From Sporolactobacillus mangiferae (GTDB taxonomy: Bacteria > Bacillota > Bacilli > Bacillales > Sporolactobacillaceae), in assembly GCF_023336505.1 (NCBI RefSeq), contig NZ_JAMAST010000013.1, positions 1-62,355 of the forward strand: a stretch of 62,355 nt of DNA, in the 5' to 3' direction. A model generated the notes under the pieces. The model worked only from the letters and a program-made list of their open reading frames with translations. It did no database searches and had not been told where the DNA came from. The first letter of the stretch is position 1. The number at the start of each line of letters is the position of its first letter. Positions 1 to 8,612 of the stretch are shown here, in pieces. The position numbers and the translations under genes were made by a program.

Positions 1-1
1 G

Positions 2-1051
2 CTGACAACGCTGAAAAAGGGAAGCAGTGTGGAAGTGGTCGGTACGAGCGGAAGCTGGCTGAAGATCAAATACAACGGCGGAACGGCTTATGTCTCAGGC
101 GATTATGTGAAGAAGCAAGGGGATGATTCGGATCATTCGGATTCCGGAACTTCGAAGAATAATGGTTTAATTACAACAGGTGTTCATTTTCGACAGGGCC
201 CTGGAACGAATTATAAAAGTTATGCTGTGCTTCAGGCGGGCACACTCGTTGAAATTCTTGCTGATGCACCGGACGGCTGGGTGAAAATCAGTTATAACGG
301 TAAAGACGGATATGTATATGGTGATTATGTGAAGGATGAGACAACAACGACCATTAAGGATGGGAATACGGCATATACAACGACTAAGTATGCCATTTCA
401 TTTGGACAGGCATTGGCAAAAGAACAGAAGGTGAACAGCAGTTCATCAATTGCACAGTATCTTAATCCCAAAAATTTTAGTAAGGGGAGCGTTGAATACT
501 ATCAATTTTTACAGCTTTCCTCGCTTGCTAATGTCTCTCTCGGAGATATAAACACAATGCTGAAGGGCAGAGGAATACTTTCGGGCCAGGGACAGGCTTT
601 TATTAATGCAGCTAAAAAATATCAGGTGAATGAAGTTTATCTGGTCTCTCATGCGCTGCTTGAGACAGGAAACGGAACATCCACACTGGCTAACGGCGTT
701 AAATACAATGGAAAAACCGTTTATAACATGTTCGGTATCGGTGCCTATGACGGCAGTGCGGTCTCCAGCGGAGCAAAGTATGCTTATAATCAGGGATGGA
801 CGACGCCTGCAAAAGCAATTGAAGGTGGAGCAGCATGGATTGCAAAATATTATGTTTATAATGCGACCTATCGGCAGGACACATTGTACAAAATGCGATG
901 GAATCCGGAGGCACTGGTTGAAGGGAATGCCGCACATCAATATGCAACCGATGTCGGCTGGGCAGTAAAGCAGACACCGATGATTGACCGGCTGTATGGT
1001 ATGATTACACAGTACACGTTGACGTTCGATGTTCCGGAGTACAAAAATTAA
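2..1051 (+). CDS. SH3b-domain N-acetylglucosaminidase, 3' part
   Basis: The reading frame is open to the left edge of the window, so the gene starts upstream and only its last 349 or so codons are seen. A GTG at 29 is just an internal codon. The visible part holds the end of one SH3b repeat (GDYVKK), an Asp/Ser-rich linker, a second SH3b repeat and then a glucosaminidase domain over roughly the last 170 residues (SHALLETGNGTS, NMFGIGAYDG, AAWIAKYYV). The family cleaves the glycan backbone of peptidoglycan; SH3b repeats bind the wall. It is most like the C-terminal part of LytD-type autolysins. A secreted, wall-bound autolysin is the likely role, but the signal peptide is outside the window. 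A strong terminator follows at 1132. Confidence 0.88.
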   Translation: MTTLKKGSSVEVVGTSGSWLKIKYNGGTAYVSGDYVKKQGDDSDHSDSGTSKNNGLITTGVHFRQGPGTNYKSYAVLQAGTLVEILADAPDGWVKISYNGKDGYVYGDYVKDETTTTIKDGNTAYTTTKYAISFGQALAKEQKVNSSSSIAQYLNPKNFSKGSVEYYQFLQLSSLANVSLGDINTMLKGRGILSGQGQAFINAAKKYQVNEVYLVSHALLETGNGTSTLANGVKYNGKTVYNMFGIGAYDGSAVSSGAKYAYNQGWTTPAKAIEGGAAWIAKYYVYNATYRQDTLYKMRWNPEALVEGNAAHQYATDVGWAVKQTPMIDRLYGMITQYTLTFDVPEYKN

Positions 1052-1131
1052 CCGTTTGACCAGACAGCGTTCAGCGATTGTAGAAGGCGTTGCGACGTTA
1101 ACTTCGCTTTTCCAGTTGTGTTTCATGAACG

Positions 1132-1177
1132 AAAAAGAGTGCCTCAAAGTCAGAATTACTTTGAGACACTCTTTTTT
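1132..1177 (+). terminator. Rho-independent terminator after the glucosaminidase
   Basis: A long stem (AAAGAGTGCCTCAAAGT at 1134-1150 pairs with ACTTTGAGACACTCTTT from 1158, one mismatch) closes a 7-nt loop and ends in a run of T. It lies about 80 bases after the stop codon. Confidence 0.9.
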
Positions 1178-1230
1178 ACAAGGTCAGGAAAGTAAAAAAT
1201 CTTTGCCCTGCATCAAACCAGCAAGACTAG

Positions 1231-1310
1231 ATCATATCAGAGCATCGAAGTGGAGGCGCGCCCGCAGCAAACGAGCAACCGCAACGATGACGCAAACCCA
1301 AAAATCGATG
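1231..1310 (+). repeat. Family B repeat, short internally deleted copy
   Basis: This matches the right half of the longer family B copies (CGCCCGCAGCAAACGAGC here against CGCCCGCGGCAAGCGAGC at about 41786). The left shoulder (GAAGTGGAGGCGCG) matches their left part, with the middle missing. It lies in the gap between two convergent genes. Confidence 0.6.
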
Positions 1311-1329
1311 CCCCGTGGTTAATCAGCAC

Positions 1330-2142
1330 TTAGAAAAGAATAAACAATGCAAAAACCGCTGCAAGAATAAATCGGTAAACGGCAAATGGGACAAGCGTGA
1401 AGCGGCGAAGCAATTTCAGAAAGAAGATGATTGCAAGCATGGCAACAATAAATGCAGTGATAAATCCGATTACGAAAAGCGGGATATCGCTGAGGGTCAG
1501 AAAATCAAGACTTTTGTAAAAGTCGTAGCCGCTTGCGCCGATCATGATCGGAACGGCAAGAATAAATGAGAATTCTGCGGCCGTTTTTCTTTCCACTCCG
1601 GCAATCAGACCACCGGCGATCGTTGATCCAGAGCGTGAAAAGCCGGACCAGAGGGACAGGCACTGGAAAAGCCCGATGATAAATGCCTGCTTGTAGGATA
1701 ATTCTTTAGTTGCGGCGTAGTTACGGCCTGCAGTAATTTTTTCGGCAATAATCATCAGAATGCCTCCGACGACCAATGCAATGAGCACACTCTGTGGTGA
1801 GAAAAGAACGCTTTTAATAAAATCCCGTAAAAGGACGCCGAGAATGATTGCCGGTAGCCCGGCGACAATGATGTGCAGCAAGTTCAAATGTTCCGGCCCG
1901 TTTTTTGGTTCATTTCGGTATAATCCGAAAAGACTCCACAGCCGCTTCCAATACAGGACAACAACAGCCATAATTGATCCCAGCTGAATAACAACCTCAA
2001 AAGTTTTAGCTGTGTCGCCTGTAAAATGCAGCAGATCAGCGGCAAGGATTAGGTGTCCGGTTGAAGAAACCGGAGCAAATTCAGTGAGCCCTTCAACGGC
2101 TCCGAGGATGATCGCAATCAATAATTGAATCAAAAGTTCCAC
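1330..2142 (-). CDS. uppP: Undecaprenyl-diphosphatase UppP (BacA family)
   Basis: The protein removes a phosphate from undecaprenyl diphosphate, recycling the lipid carrier for peptidoglycan and wall polymer synthesis, and can give bacitracin resistance. It is an integral membrane protein of about 270 residues, the usual family length. The conserved blocks [14 protein letters not shown] near the N terminus and [10 protein letters not shown] in the middle hold the acidic and Ser/Arg catalytic residues of the family. I favour the GTG at 2142 ([10 protein letters not shown]) because a TTG at 2178 would sit almost on the expected transcription start of the promoter at 2187-2195. The ribosome binding site (AAGG) is weak and close to the GTG, so the start is uncertain. 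The gene stands alone, convergent with the autolysin gene. Confidence 0.93.
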   Translation of the reverse strand: MELLIQLLIAIILGAVEGLTEFAPVSSTGHLILAADLLHFTGDTAKTFEVVIQLGSIMAVVVLYWKRLWSLFGLYRNEPKNGPEHLNLLHIIVAGLPAIILGVLLRDFIKSVLFSPQSVLIALVVGGILMIIAEKITAGRNYAATKELSYKQAFIIGLFQCLSLWSGFSRSGSTIAGGLIAGVERKTAAEFSFILAVPIMIGASGYDFYKSLDFLTLSDIPLFVIGFITAFIVAMLAIIFFLKLLRRFTLVPFAVYRFILAAVFALFILF

Positions 2143-2186
2143 CAGCCTTAAATCAGGAATATGTTCGTTGTTAAACAAGCCTTTTC

Positions 2187-2195
2187 ATTATAGCA
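2187..2195 (-). promoter_or_regulatory. Extended -10 promoter of uppP
   Basis: On the minus strand a perfect TATAAT is preceded by TGC, an extended -10 element. No good -35 is seen, which is usual for this class. Transcription should start near 2180. Confidence 0.55.
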
Positions 2196-2346
2196 TATTC
2201 ATCTTTTGCTACCTGAGCTCTATTGCGGAACATTTGATCCATGGCAATATACTTTCAGTACAAACACGTTACCATTTTACTGCAGCCATGTTTTTCACAG
2301 GCGAAGTCAATCTGTGGTGAAAAAACATAATTTTTTTACAAAGGTA

Positions 2347-2590
2347 AAGAAATTATAAAGTTTTAACTAAACATAAAGGTGTATGCCAGGTACGAAAGAT
2401 GAGACGTCTGCGGAGCGTTCCTGTTGACCCAGGTGGCAGCGGGACCTCGCAGATTCCAGCTTGTCCGAGAAGGCACTTGCGGTGCACCCGCGGCAAGCGG
2501 GCAGCCGGAGCGTCCATCAGGTACAGGATCAACAGAAAAGGACTGGATTTAGCACGGTCTAGTCTTTCTAAACAAAGAACATCATAATAC
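2347..2590 (+). repeat. Composite repeat: A-like left end plus family B body
   Basis: This starts with an AT-rich left end (AACTAAACATAAAGGTGTA) that matches the start of the 48.6 kb copy (AGCTAAACATAGAAGTGTA). It then carries a family B body with the core CCCGCGGCAAGCGGGCAGC and a right end GTCTTTCTAAAC. The short reading frames on both strands here are not conserved between copies and are rejected as genes. Apart from this element, the stretch 2200-2730 holds nothing I can identify. Confidence 0.75.
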
Positions 2591-2730
2591 TTTTTGAACG
2601 GAATAGACTTTAATAAATATGTCTGTAAATGCGTTCCTGACAAGGTGCCCCATTACACTGTGGCGTCAAAGAAATCATGAGCGGATAAAAAGTTTCGATC
2701 AGCTCGGTGTGAATTAATGTGAAAAGGGGG

Positions 2731-2758
2731 TTGACTTATTAATAGATCAAGGTATAAT
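2731..2758 (+). promoter_or_regulatory. Sigma-A promoter of the arginine operon
   Basis: TTGACT at 2731-2736, a 16-bp spacer and a perfect TATAAT at 2753-2758. It places the transcript start a few bases downstream, just in front of the T-box leader. Confidence 0.85.
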
Positions 2759-2764
2759 GAATAT

Positions 2765-3079
2765 CACACAAGTTAGAAATAACCGAAAATTATTAAATGA
2801 CAGCTAATGAAGAAGAGAGTAACAGTGGAGTATTGTCTCAGCAAGCCGGGTTGATGGGAGCCGGTACAGTCAAAACTGCGAACCGCACTTCGGAAGCGAT
2901 GGCTTGAAGATTCAGGTAGGGTCATCCGGGAACTCCCGTTACAGAGATTACAAGCTGATTCTCTCTTTGAACGCGAGAAATGAAATCTCGGTTTCTTTGT
3001 GAGAATAACCAGAGTGGTACCGCGGGCACAGTGATCAACGCTCGTCTCTTTTCAATATGGAAAAGAGGCGGGCGTTTTT
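2765..3079 (+). promoter_or_regulatory. T-box leader, probably tRNA-Arg responsive
   Basis: The leader ends with the highly conserved T-box sequence AGAGTGGTACCGCGG at 3011-3025, followed by a long terminator (AACGCTCGTCTCTTTT from 3037 pairs with AAAAGAGGCGGGCGTT from 3061, then T-run). The stem I region contains AGTA near 2830 and GAAC-CGC-A at 2880-2887. CGC at 2884-2886, followed by a purine, is a plausible specifier codon and means arginine, which fits the arg genes behind it. Uncharged tRNA-Arg should pair with the specifier and with the T-box bulge, stabilise the antiterminator and allow read-through into argC. The specifier call rests on pattern only, not on a full fold. Confidence 0.9.
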
Positions 3080-3215
3080 AATTTTGCACCTAAAAGTCCC
3101 GTCTTTATCAGGCTTGATCTCGATTGCTTAGTTTCGTACTAAATGTGTAGTTTAATACTCTGAAGCGTTAATGAAGTGCATTGATAAAATTATGGTTATA
3201 TTGGAGGGTGTTCAA

Positions 3216-4253
3216 GTGAAGGCAGGTGTAGTAGGGGCAAACGGATACAGCGGGGCAGAACTGGTACGTCTGTTGCTGAATCATCCGCAAGTGCAGTTAG
3301 AAATGCTTATTGCCCATTCAGCTGCGGGTACAGAAATTCAAAGCATTTATCCGCATCTTGGCGGTGCCATCAGTCAGACGTTGGAAACCTTTGACGCGGA
3401 TGAGCTAGCGGCGAGGACCGATGTTGTATTTTTTGCTACTCCCGCCGGCGTAAGCAGGAATCTGCTCCTGGAATGCCTGAAACGTGGATTGATCTGCATT
3501 GATCTTTCCGGTGACTTCCGCCTGAAAAATCCGAATGATTACGCCGAGTGGTATCAAAAGGAACCTGCGGACGAAACGCTGCTTCACGATGCAGTTTACG
3601 GACTTGCCGAAATTAATAAGAAACAGATCGAGAATGCTTCTTTCATTGCAAATCCGGGCTGCTATCCGACAGCCGCGCTGCTCGGCCTTGCTCCGGTATT
3701 GAAGAGCGGCATCATTGATCTGCAGTCAATCATCATTGACGGAAAATCCGGTGTATCCGGTTCGGGGAAAAAGGCGATCATCGGCAACCTGTTCAGCGAA
3801 ATCAATGAGAGCGTCCGGGCATATAAATTAGGAACACATCAGCATACACCGGAGATTGAACAGACTATCGCTGCGATCAGCGGTGAACTGACCGCTGTTA
3901 CCTTCACCGCTCACTTAATTCCGATGACACGCGGGTTAATGTGCACGATATATGCACAGCTGAGGCAGGGATTTTCAACGCGCGAATTGCTTGCACACTA
4001 TGAAACGTTTTATGCCCGATCACCTTTTGTACGTATCAGGCCGATGGGCACGTGGCCGGCGACGAAAGAAGTGCTCGGCTCCAACTTCTGTGATATCGGG
4101 CTGAACGTGGATGGGAGGACAAGGCGTCTGACTATTGTTTCCGTCATTGACAATGTTGTCAAAGGCGCTGCCGGTCAAGCGATTCAGAATCTGAATTTGA
4201 TCAAGGGATGGGATGAACAGACAGGACTTGTGTTTACCCCGATCTATCCTTAA
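3216..4253 (+). CDS. argC: N-acetyl-gamma-glutamyl-phosphate reductase
   Basis: This is the third step of arginine synthesis: NADPH-dependent reduction of N-acetylglutamyl phosphate to the semialdehyde. The start is GTG at 3216 with GGAGGG seven bases before it, giving 345 residues, the usual length; an upstream ATG at 3171 has no ribosome binding site. The N terminus carries the nucleotide-binding motif GANGYSGAEL, and the catalytic cysteine lies in ANPGCYPTA near residue 149. The substrate loop GVSGSGKKA is also present. It is the first gene of a nine-gene operon, 136 bases after the T-box terminator and 13 bases before argJ. Confidence 0.97.
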   Translation: MKAGVVGANGYSGAELVRLLLNHPQVQLEMLIAHSAAGTEIQSIYPHLGGAISQTLETFDADELAARTDVVFFATPAGVSRNLLLECLKRGLICIDLSGDFRLKNPNDYAEWYQKEPADETLLHDAVYGLAEINKKQIENASFIANPGCYPTAALLGLAPVLKSGIIDLQSIIIDGKSGVSGSGKKAIIGNLFSEINESVRAYKLGTHQHTPEIEQTIAAISGELTAVTFTAHLIPMTRGLMCTIYAQLRQGFSTRELLAHYETFYARSPFVRIRPMGTWPATKEVLGSNFCDIGLNVDGRTRRLTIVSVIDNVVKGAAGQAIQNLNLIKGWDEQTGLVFTPIYP

Positions 4254-4266
4254 GAGGGTGAGATAG

Positions 4267-5490
4267 ATGGCAGAGATTTATGAAAAAACAAATATTACGT
4301 ATATAGAGAAGGGCAGTGTCGGCACGCCCAGGGGATTTAAAACCGGCGGTCAGAATATCGGACTTCGAGCAGGCCGTCCAGATATGGGCTGGATTTATTC
4401 GGAAGTACCGGCAACGGCGGCGGGTGTTTATACCACGAATGTGTTTCAGGCGGCTCCCCTGCAGGTGACCAGGGAAAGCATGGAAATGGGAGATCAGCTG
4501 CAGGCTGTTCTTGTAAATACAGTCAGTGCAAATTCATGCACGGGGCAGCAGGGAATTGACAATGCGCGAACGACAAGGAAATGGATGGCAGAGCATCTGA
4601 ACATTGCCGAACATCTGGTTGGCGTCGCATCGACAGGCGTGATCGGCATGCAGCTCCCAATGGACAAAATGAAGCCCGGCATCGCATCTATTAAACTGAA
4701 TGATCCGGCATCGCCGTTTGAAGAAGCGATTTTGACCACAGATACGAAGCCGAAACATCTGGCAGTTCAACTGGAGGTTGACGGCAGACAGGTCATGATT
4801 GGCGGTGCGTGCAAGGGATCGGGGATGATTCATCCTAATATGGCAACGATGCTCGGATTTGTGACAACAGACGCATCCGTTGCTCCCGAAGCGTTGAAGG
4901 CCGCTTTAAAAAGTGTCGTCAATCGGACTTTCAATCGAATCACGGTTGACGGTGACACCAGTACGAATGATATGGTTCTTCTTCTTGCCAATGGCAGAGC
5001 GGCAAATCAACTACTGAACGAGCAGCATCCGGAATGGTCGATTTTTCTGCAAGGACTGGAATACGTCTGCCGCGGTCTGGCTAAATTCATCGCCGGAGAC
5101 GGCGAAGGCGCAACCAAGCTGATCGAAGTTCAGGTGAGCGGTGCCAGAGATGATGAATCGGCCAATGTAATCAGTAAAACGATTGTGGGTTCGAGCCTTG
5201 TGAAAACAGCGATCTTTGGCGGTGACGCGAACTGGGGAAGAGTGGTCTGCGCAATGGGCTACAGCGGTGAACAGTTCGATCCGAAAAAGGTGTCTCTGGC
5301 GCTTGGGAACATCGCATTGTTCAAGAACGGCGTTCCCGTTCACTTTGATGAGGAGGAAGCATCGGAATATTTAAGCGGCGATACGGTTGTGATTCGTGCG
5401 CAACTGGGCGAAGGCGGCGGCAAGGCGGTTGCGTGGGGCTGCGATCTGACTTACAACTACGTAAAAATCAATGCATCCTATCGTTCATGA
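4267..5490 (+). CDS. argJ: Bifunctional ornithine acetyltransferase / N-acetylglutamate synthase
   Basis: This enzyme moves the acetyl group from N-acetylornithine to glutamate, which makes the pathway cyclic. In many bacilli it also makes N-acetylglutamate from acetyl-CoA. The protein has 407 residues, the normal size. It self-cleaves before a conserved threonine, seen here as KGSGMIHPNMATML with Ala193-Thr194 the scissile pair; Thr194 becomes the nucleophile of the beta chain. No separate argA or argE is present in the operon, consistent with the acetyl-recycling route. The ribosome binding site is GAGGGTGA just before the ATG. Whether this copy is mono- or bifunctional cannot be read from the sequence. 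Confidence 0.96.
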   Translation: MAEIYEKTNITYIEKGSVGTPRGFKTGGQNIGLRAGRPDMGWIYSEVPATAAGVYTTNVFQAAPLQVTRESMEMGDQLQAVLVNTVSANSCTGQQGIDNARTTRKWMAEHLNIAEHLVGVASTGVIGMQLPMDKMKPGIASIKLNDPASPFEEAILTTDTKPKHLAVQLEVDGRQVMIGGACKGSGMIHPNMATMLGFVTTDASVAPEALKAALKSVVNRTFNRITVDGDTSTNDMVLLLANGRAANQLLNEQHPEWSIFLQGLEYVCRGLAKFIAGDGEGATKLIEVQVSGARDDESANVISKTIVGSSLVKTAIFGGDANWGRVVCAMGYSGEQFDPKKVSLALGNIALFKNGVPVHFDEEEASEYLSGDTVVIRAQLGEGGGKAVAWGCDLTYNYVKINASYRS

Positions 5491-5513
5491 AACCATGAGT
5501 CAGGAGGTCAACA

Positions 5514-6317
5514 ATGAACCATTATCTTGTCATTAAATGCGGCGGAAGCGTTTTTGATAAATTGACACCCGCTTTTTTTAACAGTATACGGAAAATTCGG
5601 GCGGAGAGTCATTGGCTGCCGGTGATTGTGCACGGCGGCGGGCCGGCGATTTCTCAAATGCTGAGCAAGCTGGAAATCCCGACGGTTTTTCACAAAGGGC
5701 TTCGCGTAACGACGCAGGAAGTACTTGATGTGGCGGAAATGGTCCTCAGTGGAATGATGAACAAACAAATTGTATCCAGAATCAGTGCATCTGGAGGCAA
5801 GGCGTTCGGTATGAGTGGTGTGGACGGAGGTTTATTTAAGGCCAAACCGCTGGGATTGTCCGAACTTGGCTATGTCGGCGAAATTATTTCGGTGAACACA
5901 ACAATCATTACCAGCCTGTGCGGGCAAGGCTACATTCCCGTCATTTCTCCGATTTCGATGGACGATCAGGGACAGCATTACAACATCAATGCCGACCAGG
6001 CGGCCGCTGCCATTGCATCGGCGCTGAATGGAAAACTCTGTTTTATCAGTGATGTACCCGGAATATTGGTTGAAAAAGATGGAGAGATGGTTCGGCTGAA
6101 ACAGGTTTCCGATCTCGAAATTGAACGATTGATTGAACTTAAGAAAATCAGTGGTGGCATGATTCCAAAGGCAAAGGCTGCCGTAGAAAGTCTGAAACAG
6201 AACGTTGAAGAGGTCGTCATTGTGAACGGTATGATGCCGGAATGTCTCATTGACTATGCAAATGGCGAAGAAGTTGGTACCAAAATTTTTCTTGAGGAGG
6301 AAGCACTCCATGCTTAA
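5514..6317 (+). CDS. argB: Acetylglutamate kinase
   Basis: The enzyme phosphorylates N-acetylglutamate, the second step of the pathway. It belongs to the amino acid kinase family and has 267 residues. The ATP and substrate motifs are clear: Lys8 with GG at 10-11, HGGGP at 40-44, and a C-terminal GGMIPKAKAA segment. It lacks the N-terminal extension that makes some forms arginine-sensitive, so feedback inhibition is not predicted from the sequence. It begins 23 bases after argJ behind AGGAGG, and its stop overlaps the start of argD by 8 bases, which suggests translational coupling. Confidence 0.96.
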   Translation: MNHYLVIKCGGSVFDKLTPAFFNSIRKIRAESHWLPVIVHGGGPAISQMLSKLEIPTVFHKGLRVTTQEVLDVAEMVLSGMMNKQIVSRISASGGKAFGMSGVDGGLFKAKPLGLSELGYVGEIISVNTTIITSLCGQGYIPVISPISMDDQGQHYNINADQAAAAIASALNGKLCFISDVPGILVEKDGEMVRLKQVSDLEIERLIELKKISGGMIPKAKAAVESLKQNVEEVVIVNGMMPECLIDYANGEEVGTKIFLEEEALHA

Positions 6318-7506
6318 TACAAAATCAGAGGAAAAAATCGCACCGGTCATGTCCGCTTATGGACGGTTTCCAATAACGATTGAGAAGGGAAAAGGCAGCT
6401 TTGTTTGGGACAGCGCAGGCATAAAATATCTGGATTTTACGGCCGGAATTGCTGTGCTTGCTCTGGGCCATGTACCGGATCTTGTGGAAGCGGCATTGAA
6501 GCGTCAGCTGGATACACTTTGGCATTGCTCTAATTTGTATCACATTGCACCGCAGGAAGAGCTGGCCGGCATGCTGACTGAACTCACGTGCTGTGATCAG
6601 GTTTTCTTCTGTAACAGCGGTGCGGAGGCGAACGAAGGGGCGATTAAGCTGGCTCGCCGCTATGCTACTTTGGTGCTCAACAAACCGGAAGGGCATATTG
6701 TTACGTTCCATCATTCTTTCCACGGTCGGACTCTTGCGACCATGACGGCCACTGCCCAGGAGAAGATTCAAAAAGGATTTGGGCCGCTTGTTCCGGGATT
6801 CAAATATCTTCCTTTTAATGATGAAACGTCTCTTGGCGATGTAGAAGCAGACAGCGAATGTATTGCGGTGATGCTGGAAATGGTTCAGGGAGAAGGCGGC
6901 GTGATTCCGGCAGACAAGGCGTGGGTTCAGAAACTTGCAGCAGTCTGCAGGGATAAAGGTATTCCGTTAATTGTCGATGAAGTCCAGACGGGCATGGGGC
7001 GCAGCGGTACCCTGTTCGCCTATGAACAGTATGGCATTGAACCGGATATCCTGACTGTTGCCAAGGCACTTGGCTCAGGGATTCCGATCGGAGCATTCCT
7101 TGCTAAGAAGGAAATTTCAAAGCTGTTTACACCGGGAACGCATGGTTCGACATTCGGAGGCAATCCGTTTTCGACCGCGGCCGGTGTTGCGACAATCAAG
7201 GCTTTCAAGGAACTCAATGTTACAGAGACCTGCATGAAAAATGCGGCCTATCTGAACACGGAGTTAGACACACTCAAAGAAAAATATCCGAGTCACATCA
7301 CTGCAATCCGCGGACTCGGTCTTCTGATCGGTGTCGAGACTACGGCGCCGGCAATTGATATTGTGAATCAACTGAGAGAAAAACATCATGTACTCATACT
7401 GACTGCCGGCAAGCACGTGCTGCGTATTCTGCCGCCGCTGGTCACTGATGAAGCGGAAATTAACATATTCATTAAGGCGTTTGACTCTGTACTCAAAGAT
7501 CTTTAA
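6310..7506 (+). CDS. argD: Acetylornithine aminotransferase
   Basis: A class III PLP-dependent aminotransferase that converts N-acetylglutamate semialdehyde to N-acetylornithine with glutamate as amino donor. The start ATG at 6310 has GAGGAGG in front and overlaps the argB stop; a longer frame from 6250 is not needed. Length is 398 residues, typical. The PLP lysine is Lys252 in TVAKALGSG, and the cofactor phosphate and ring contacts lie in NSGAEANE and IVDEVQTGMGRSG. The position between argB and carA and the close match to ArgD favour this role over ornithine or GABA aminotransferase. Confidence 0.95.
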   Translation: MLNTKSEEKIAPVMSAYGRFPITIEKGKGSFVWDSAGIKYLDFTAGIAVLALGHVPDLVEAALKRQLDTLWHCSNLYHIAPQEELAGMLTELTCCDQVFFCNSGAEANEGAIKLARRYATLVLNKPEGHIVTFHHSFHGRTLATMTATAQEKIQKGFGPLVPGFKYLPFNDETSLGDVEADSECIAVMLEMVQGEGGVIPADKAWVQKLAAVCRDKGIPLIVDEVQTGMGRSGTLFAYEQYGIEPDILTVAKALGSGIPIGAFLAKKEISKLFTPGTHGSTFGGNPFSTAAGVATIKAFKELNVTETCMKNAAYLNTELDTLKEKYPSHITAIRGLGLLIGVETTAPAIDIVNQLREKHHVLILTAGKHVLRILPPLVTDEAEINIFIKAFDSVLKDL

Positions 7507-7520
7507 TCAGGAGGCTGCAG

Positions 7521-8612
7521 ATGATGAAAAAAGGCTACTTGCTTCTGGAATCGGGCCAGCTTTTTACCGGCTTTCGTGTCGGCGCTAGTGCGTCGGTAAT
7601 GGGTGAAGTCGTTTTCAATACGAGTATGACCGGTTATCAGGAGATCCTGACAGATCCGTCTTATACGGGGCAGATCATGACTTTCTGCTATCCTTTACTC
7701 GGCAACTACGGAGTGAATGCCAGTGATAATGAACATCCCGGCATTCGGATGCAGGGCGTTCTTTTCAGCAATCTGTGTGCCTTGCCGAGCCATTATCAAT
7801 CGATCAGGACGGTGGATCAGTGGCTGAAGCAATCCGGTATTCCAGGACTTACGAATATTGATACCCGCGCAGTGGTCAGAGCGGTTCGGAAGTGCGGCAC
7901 AATGAAGGCTGCCATCACTGATTCACCTGACTTTTCAGCTGTCAATTGGCACCAGCCGCTTCCACAAAATGTGGTAGACCAGGTCTCAATAAAGAAAATG
8001 GCAACGTACGAAGGATCAGGTCCGCATGTGGTACTGATCGATTACGGATTTAAAAAGTCAATGCTGAATGCGCTGCTTAACGAAGGATGCAAAGTAACTG
8101 TGGTACCCTATAACACCGACGCTTCGGCAGTTGCGGCACTCAAACCCGATGGCGTGATGCTGAGCAACGGACCTGGGGACCCCATTCATCTGAAGCCACT
8201 GTTCGCAGAAATTAAGCGCATTGCTTCAAGTTACCCGACTTTGGGCATTTGCCTTGGTCATCAGCTGATTGCGCTCGCGTTTGGAGCGAAGACCGATAAA
8301 TTACTGTTTGGTCATCGCGGTGCCAATCACCCGGTTAAAGAAACCGCAACCGGGAAGGTGTGGATCACTGCACAGAATCACAGCTATGTTGTCGAGAAGG
8401 GCAGCATCAATCCGGAACAGTTTTCAATCAGTTATTTTAATGTGAACGATGGATCGGTAGAGGGACTGAGACATAAGCGGCTTCCTATTGAAACGGTACA
8501 ATTTCATCCGGAAGCACATCCGGGTCCCGACGATACTCATCCGATCTTCTCAAGATTCATTCATATGATTAAACAAAACAAGGGTGAAGTCACTCATGCC
8601 GTTACGTACTGA
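7521..8612 (+). CDS. carA: Carbamoyl phosphate synthase small subunit, arginine type
   Basis: The glutaminase subunit of carbamoyl phosphate synthase hydrolyses glutamine and passes ammonia to CarB. The protein has 363 residues: an N-terminal CarA domain (GEVVFNTSMTGYQEI) and a C-terminal class I glutamine amidotransferase domain with the triad Cys244 (LGICLGHQ), His329 and Glu331 (QFHPEAHPGP). Its place between argD and argF and under the arginine T-box marks it as the arginine-dedicated copy, as known in B. subtilis, where a second pyrimidine-dedicated pair sits in the pyr operon. The end overlaps carB by 17 bases. Confidence 0.96.
   Translation: MMKKGYLLLESGQLFTGFRVGASASVMGEVVFNTSMTGYQEILTDPSYTGQIMTFCYPLLGNYGVNASDNEHPGIRMQGVLFSNLCALPSHYQSIRTVDQWLKQSGIPGLTNIDTRAVVRAVRKCGTMKAAITDSPDFSAVNWHQPLPQNVVDQVSIKKMATYEGSGPHVVLIDYGFKKSMLNALLNEGCKVTVVPYNTDASAVAALKPDGVMLSNGPGDPIHLKPLFAEIKRIASSYPTLGICLGHQLIALAFGAKTDKLLFGHRGANHPVKETATGKVWITAQNHSYVVEKGSINPEQFSISYFNVNDGSVEGLRHKRLPIETVQFHPEAHPGPDDTHPIFSRFIHMIKQNKGEVTHAVTY

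Noticed and set aside
1029-1569. Two small plus-strand frames downstream of the glucosaminidase gene
   Set aside because: They run through the terminator, repeat B and antisense through uppP, with no ribosome binding site and very basic, low-complexity translations.
2353-2643. Reading frames on both strands in the 2.4 kb gap
   Set aside because: They lie inside a family B repeat and are not kept in other copies.
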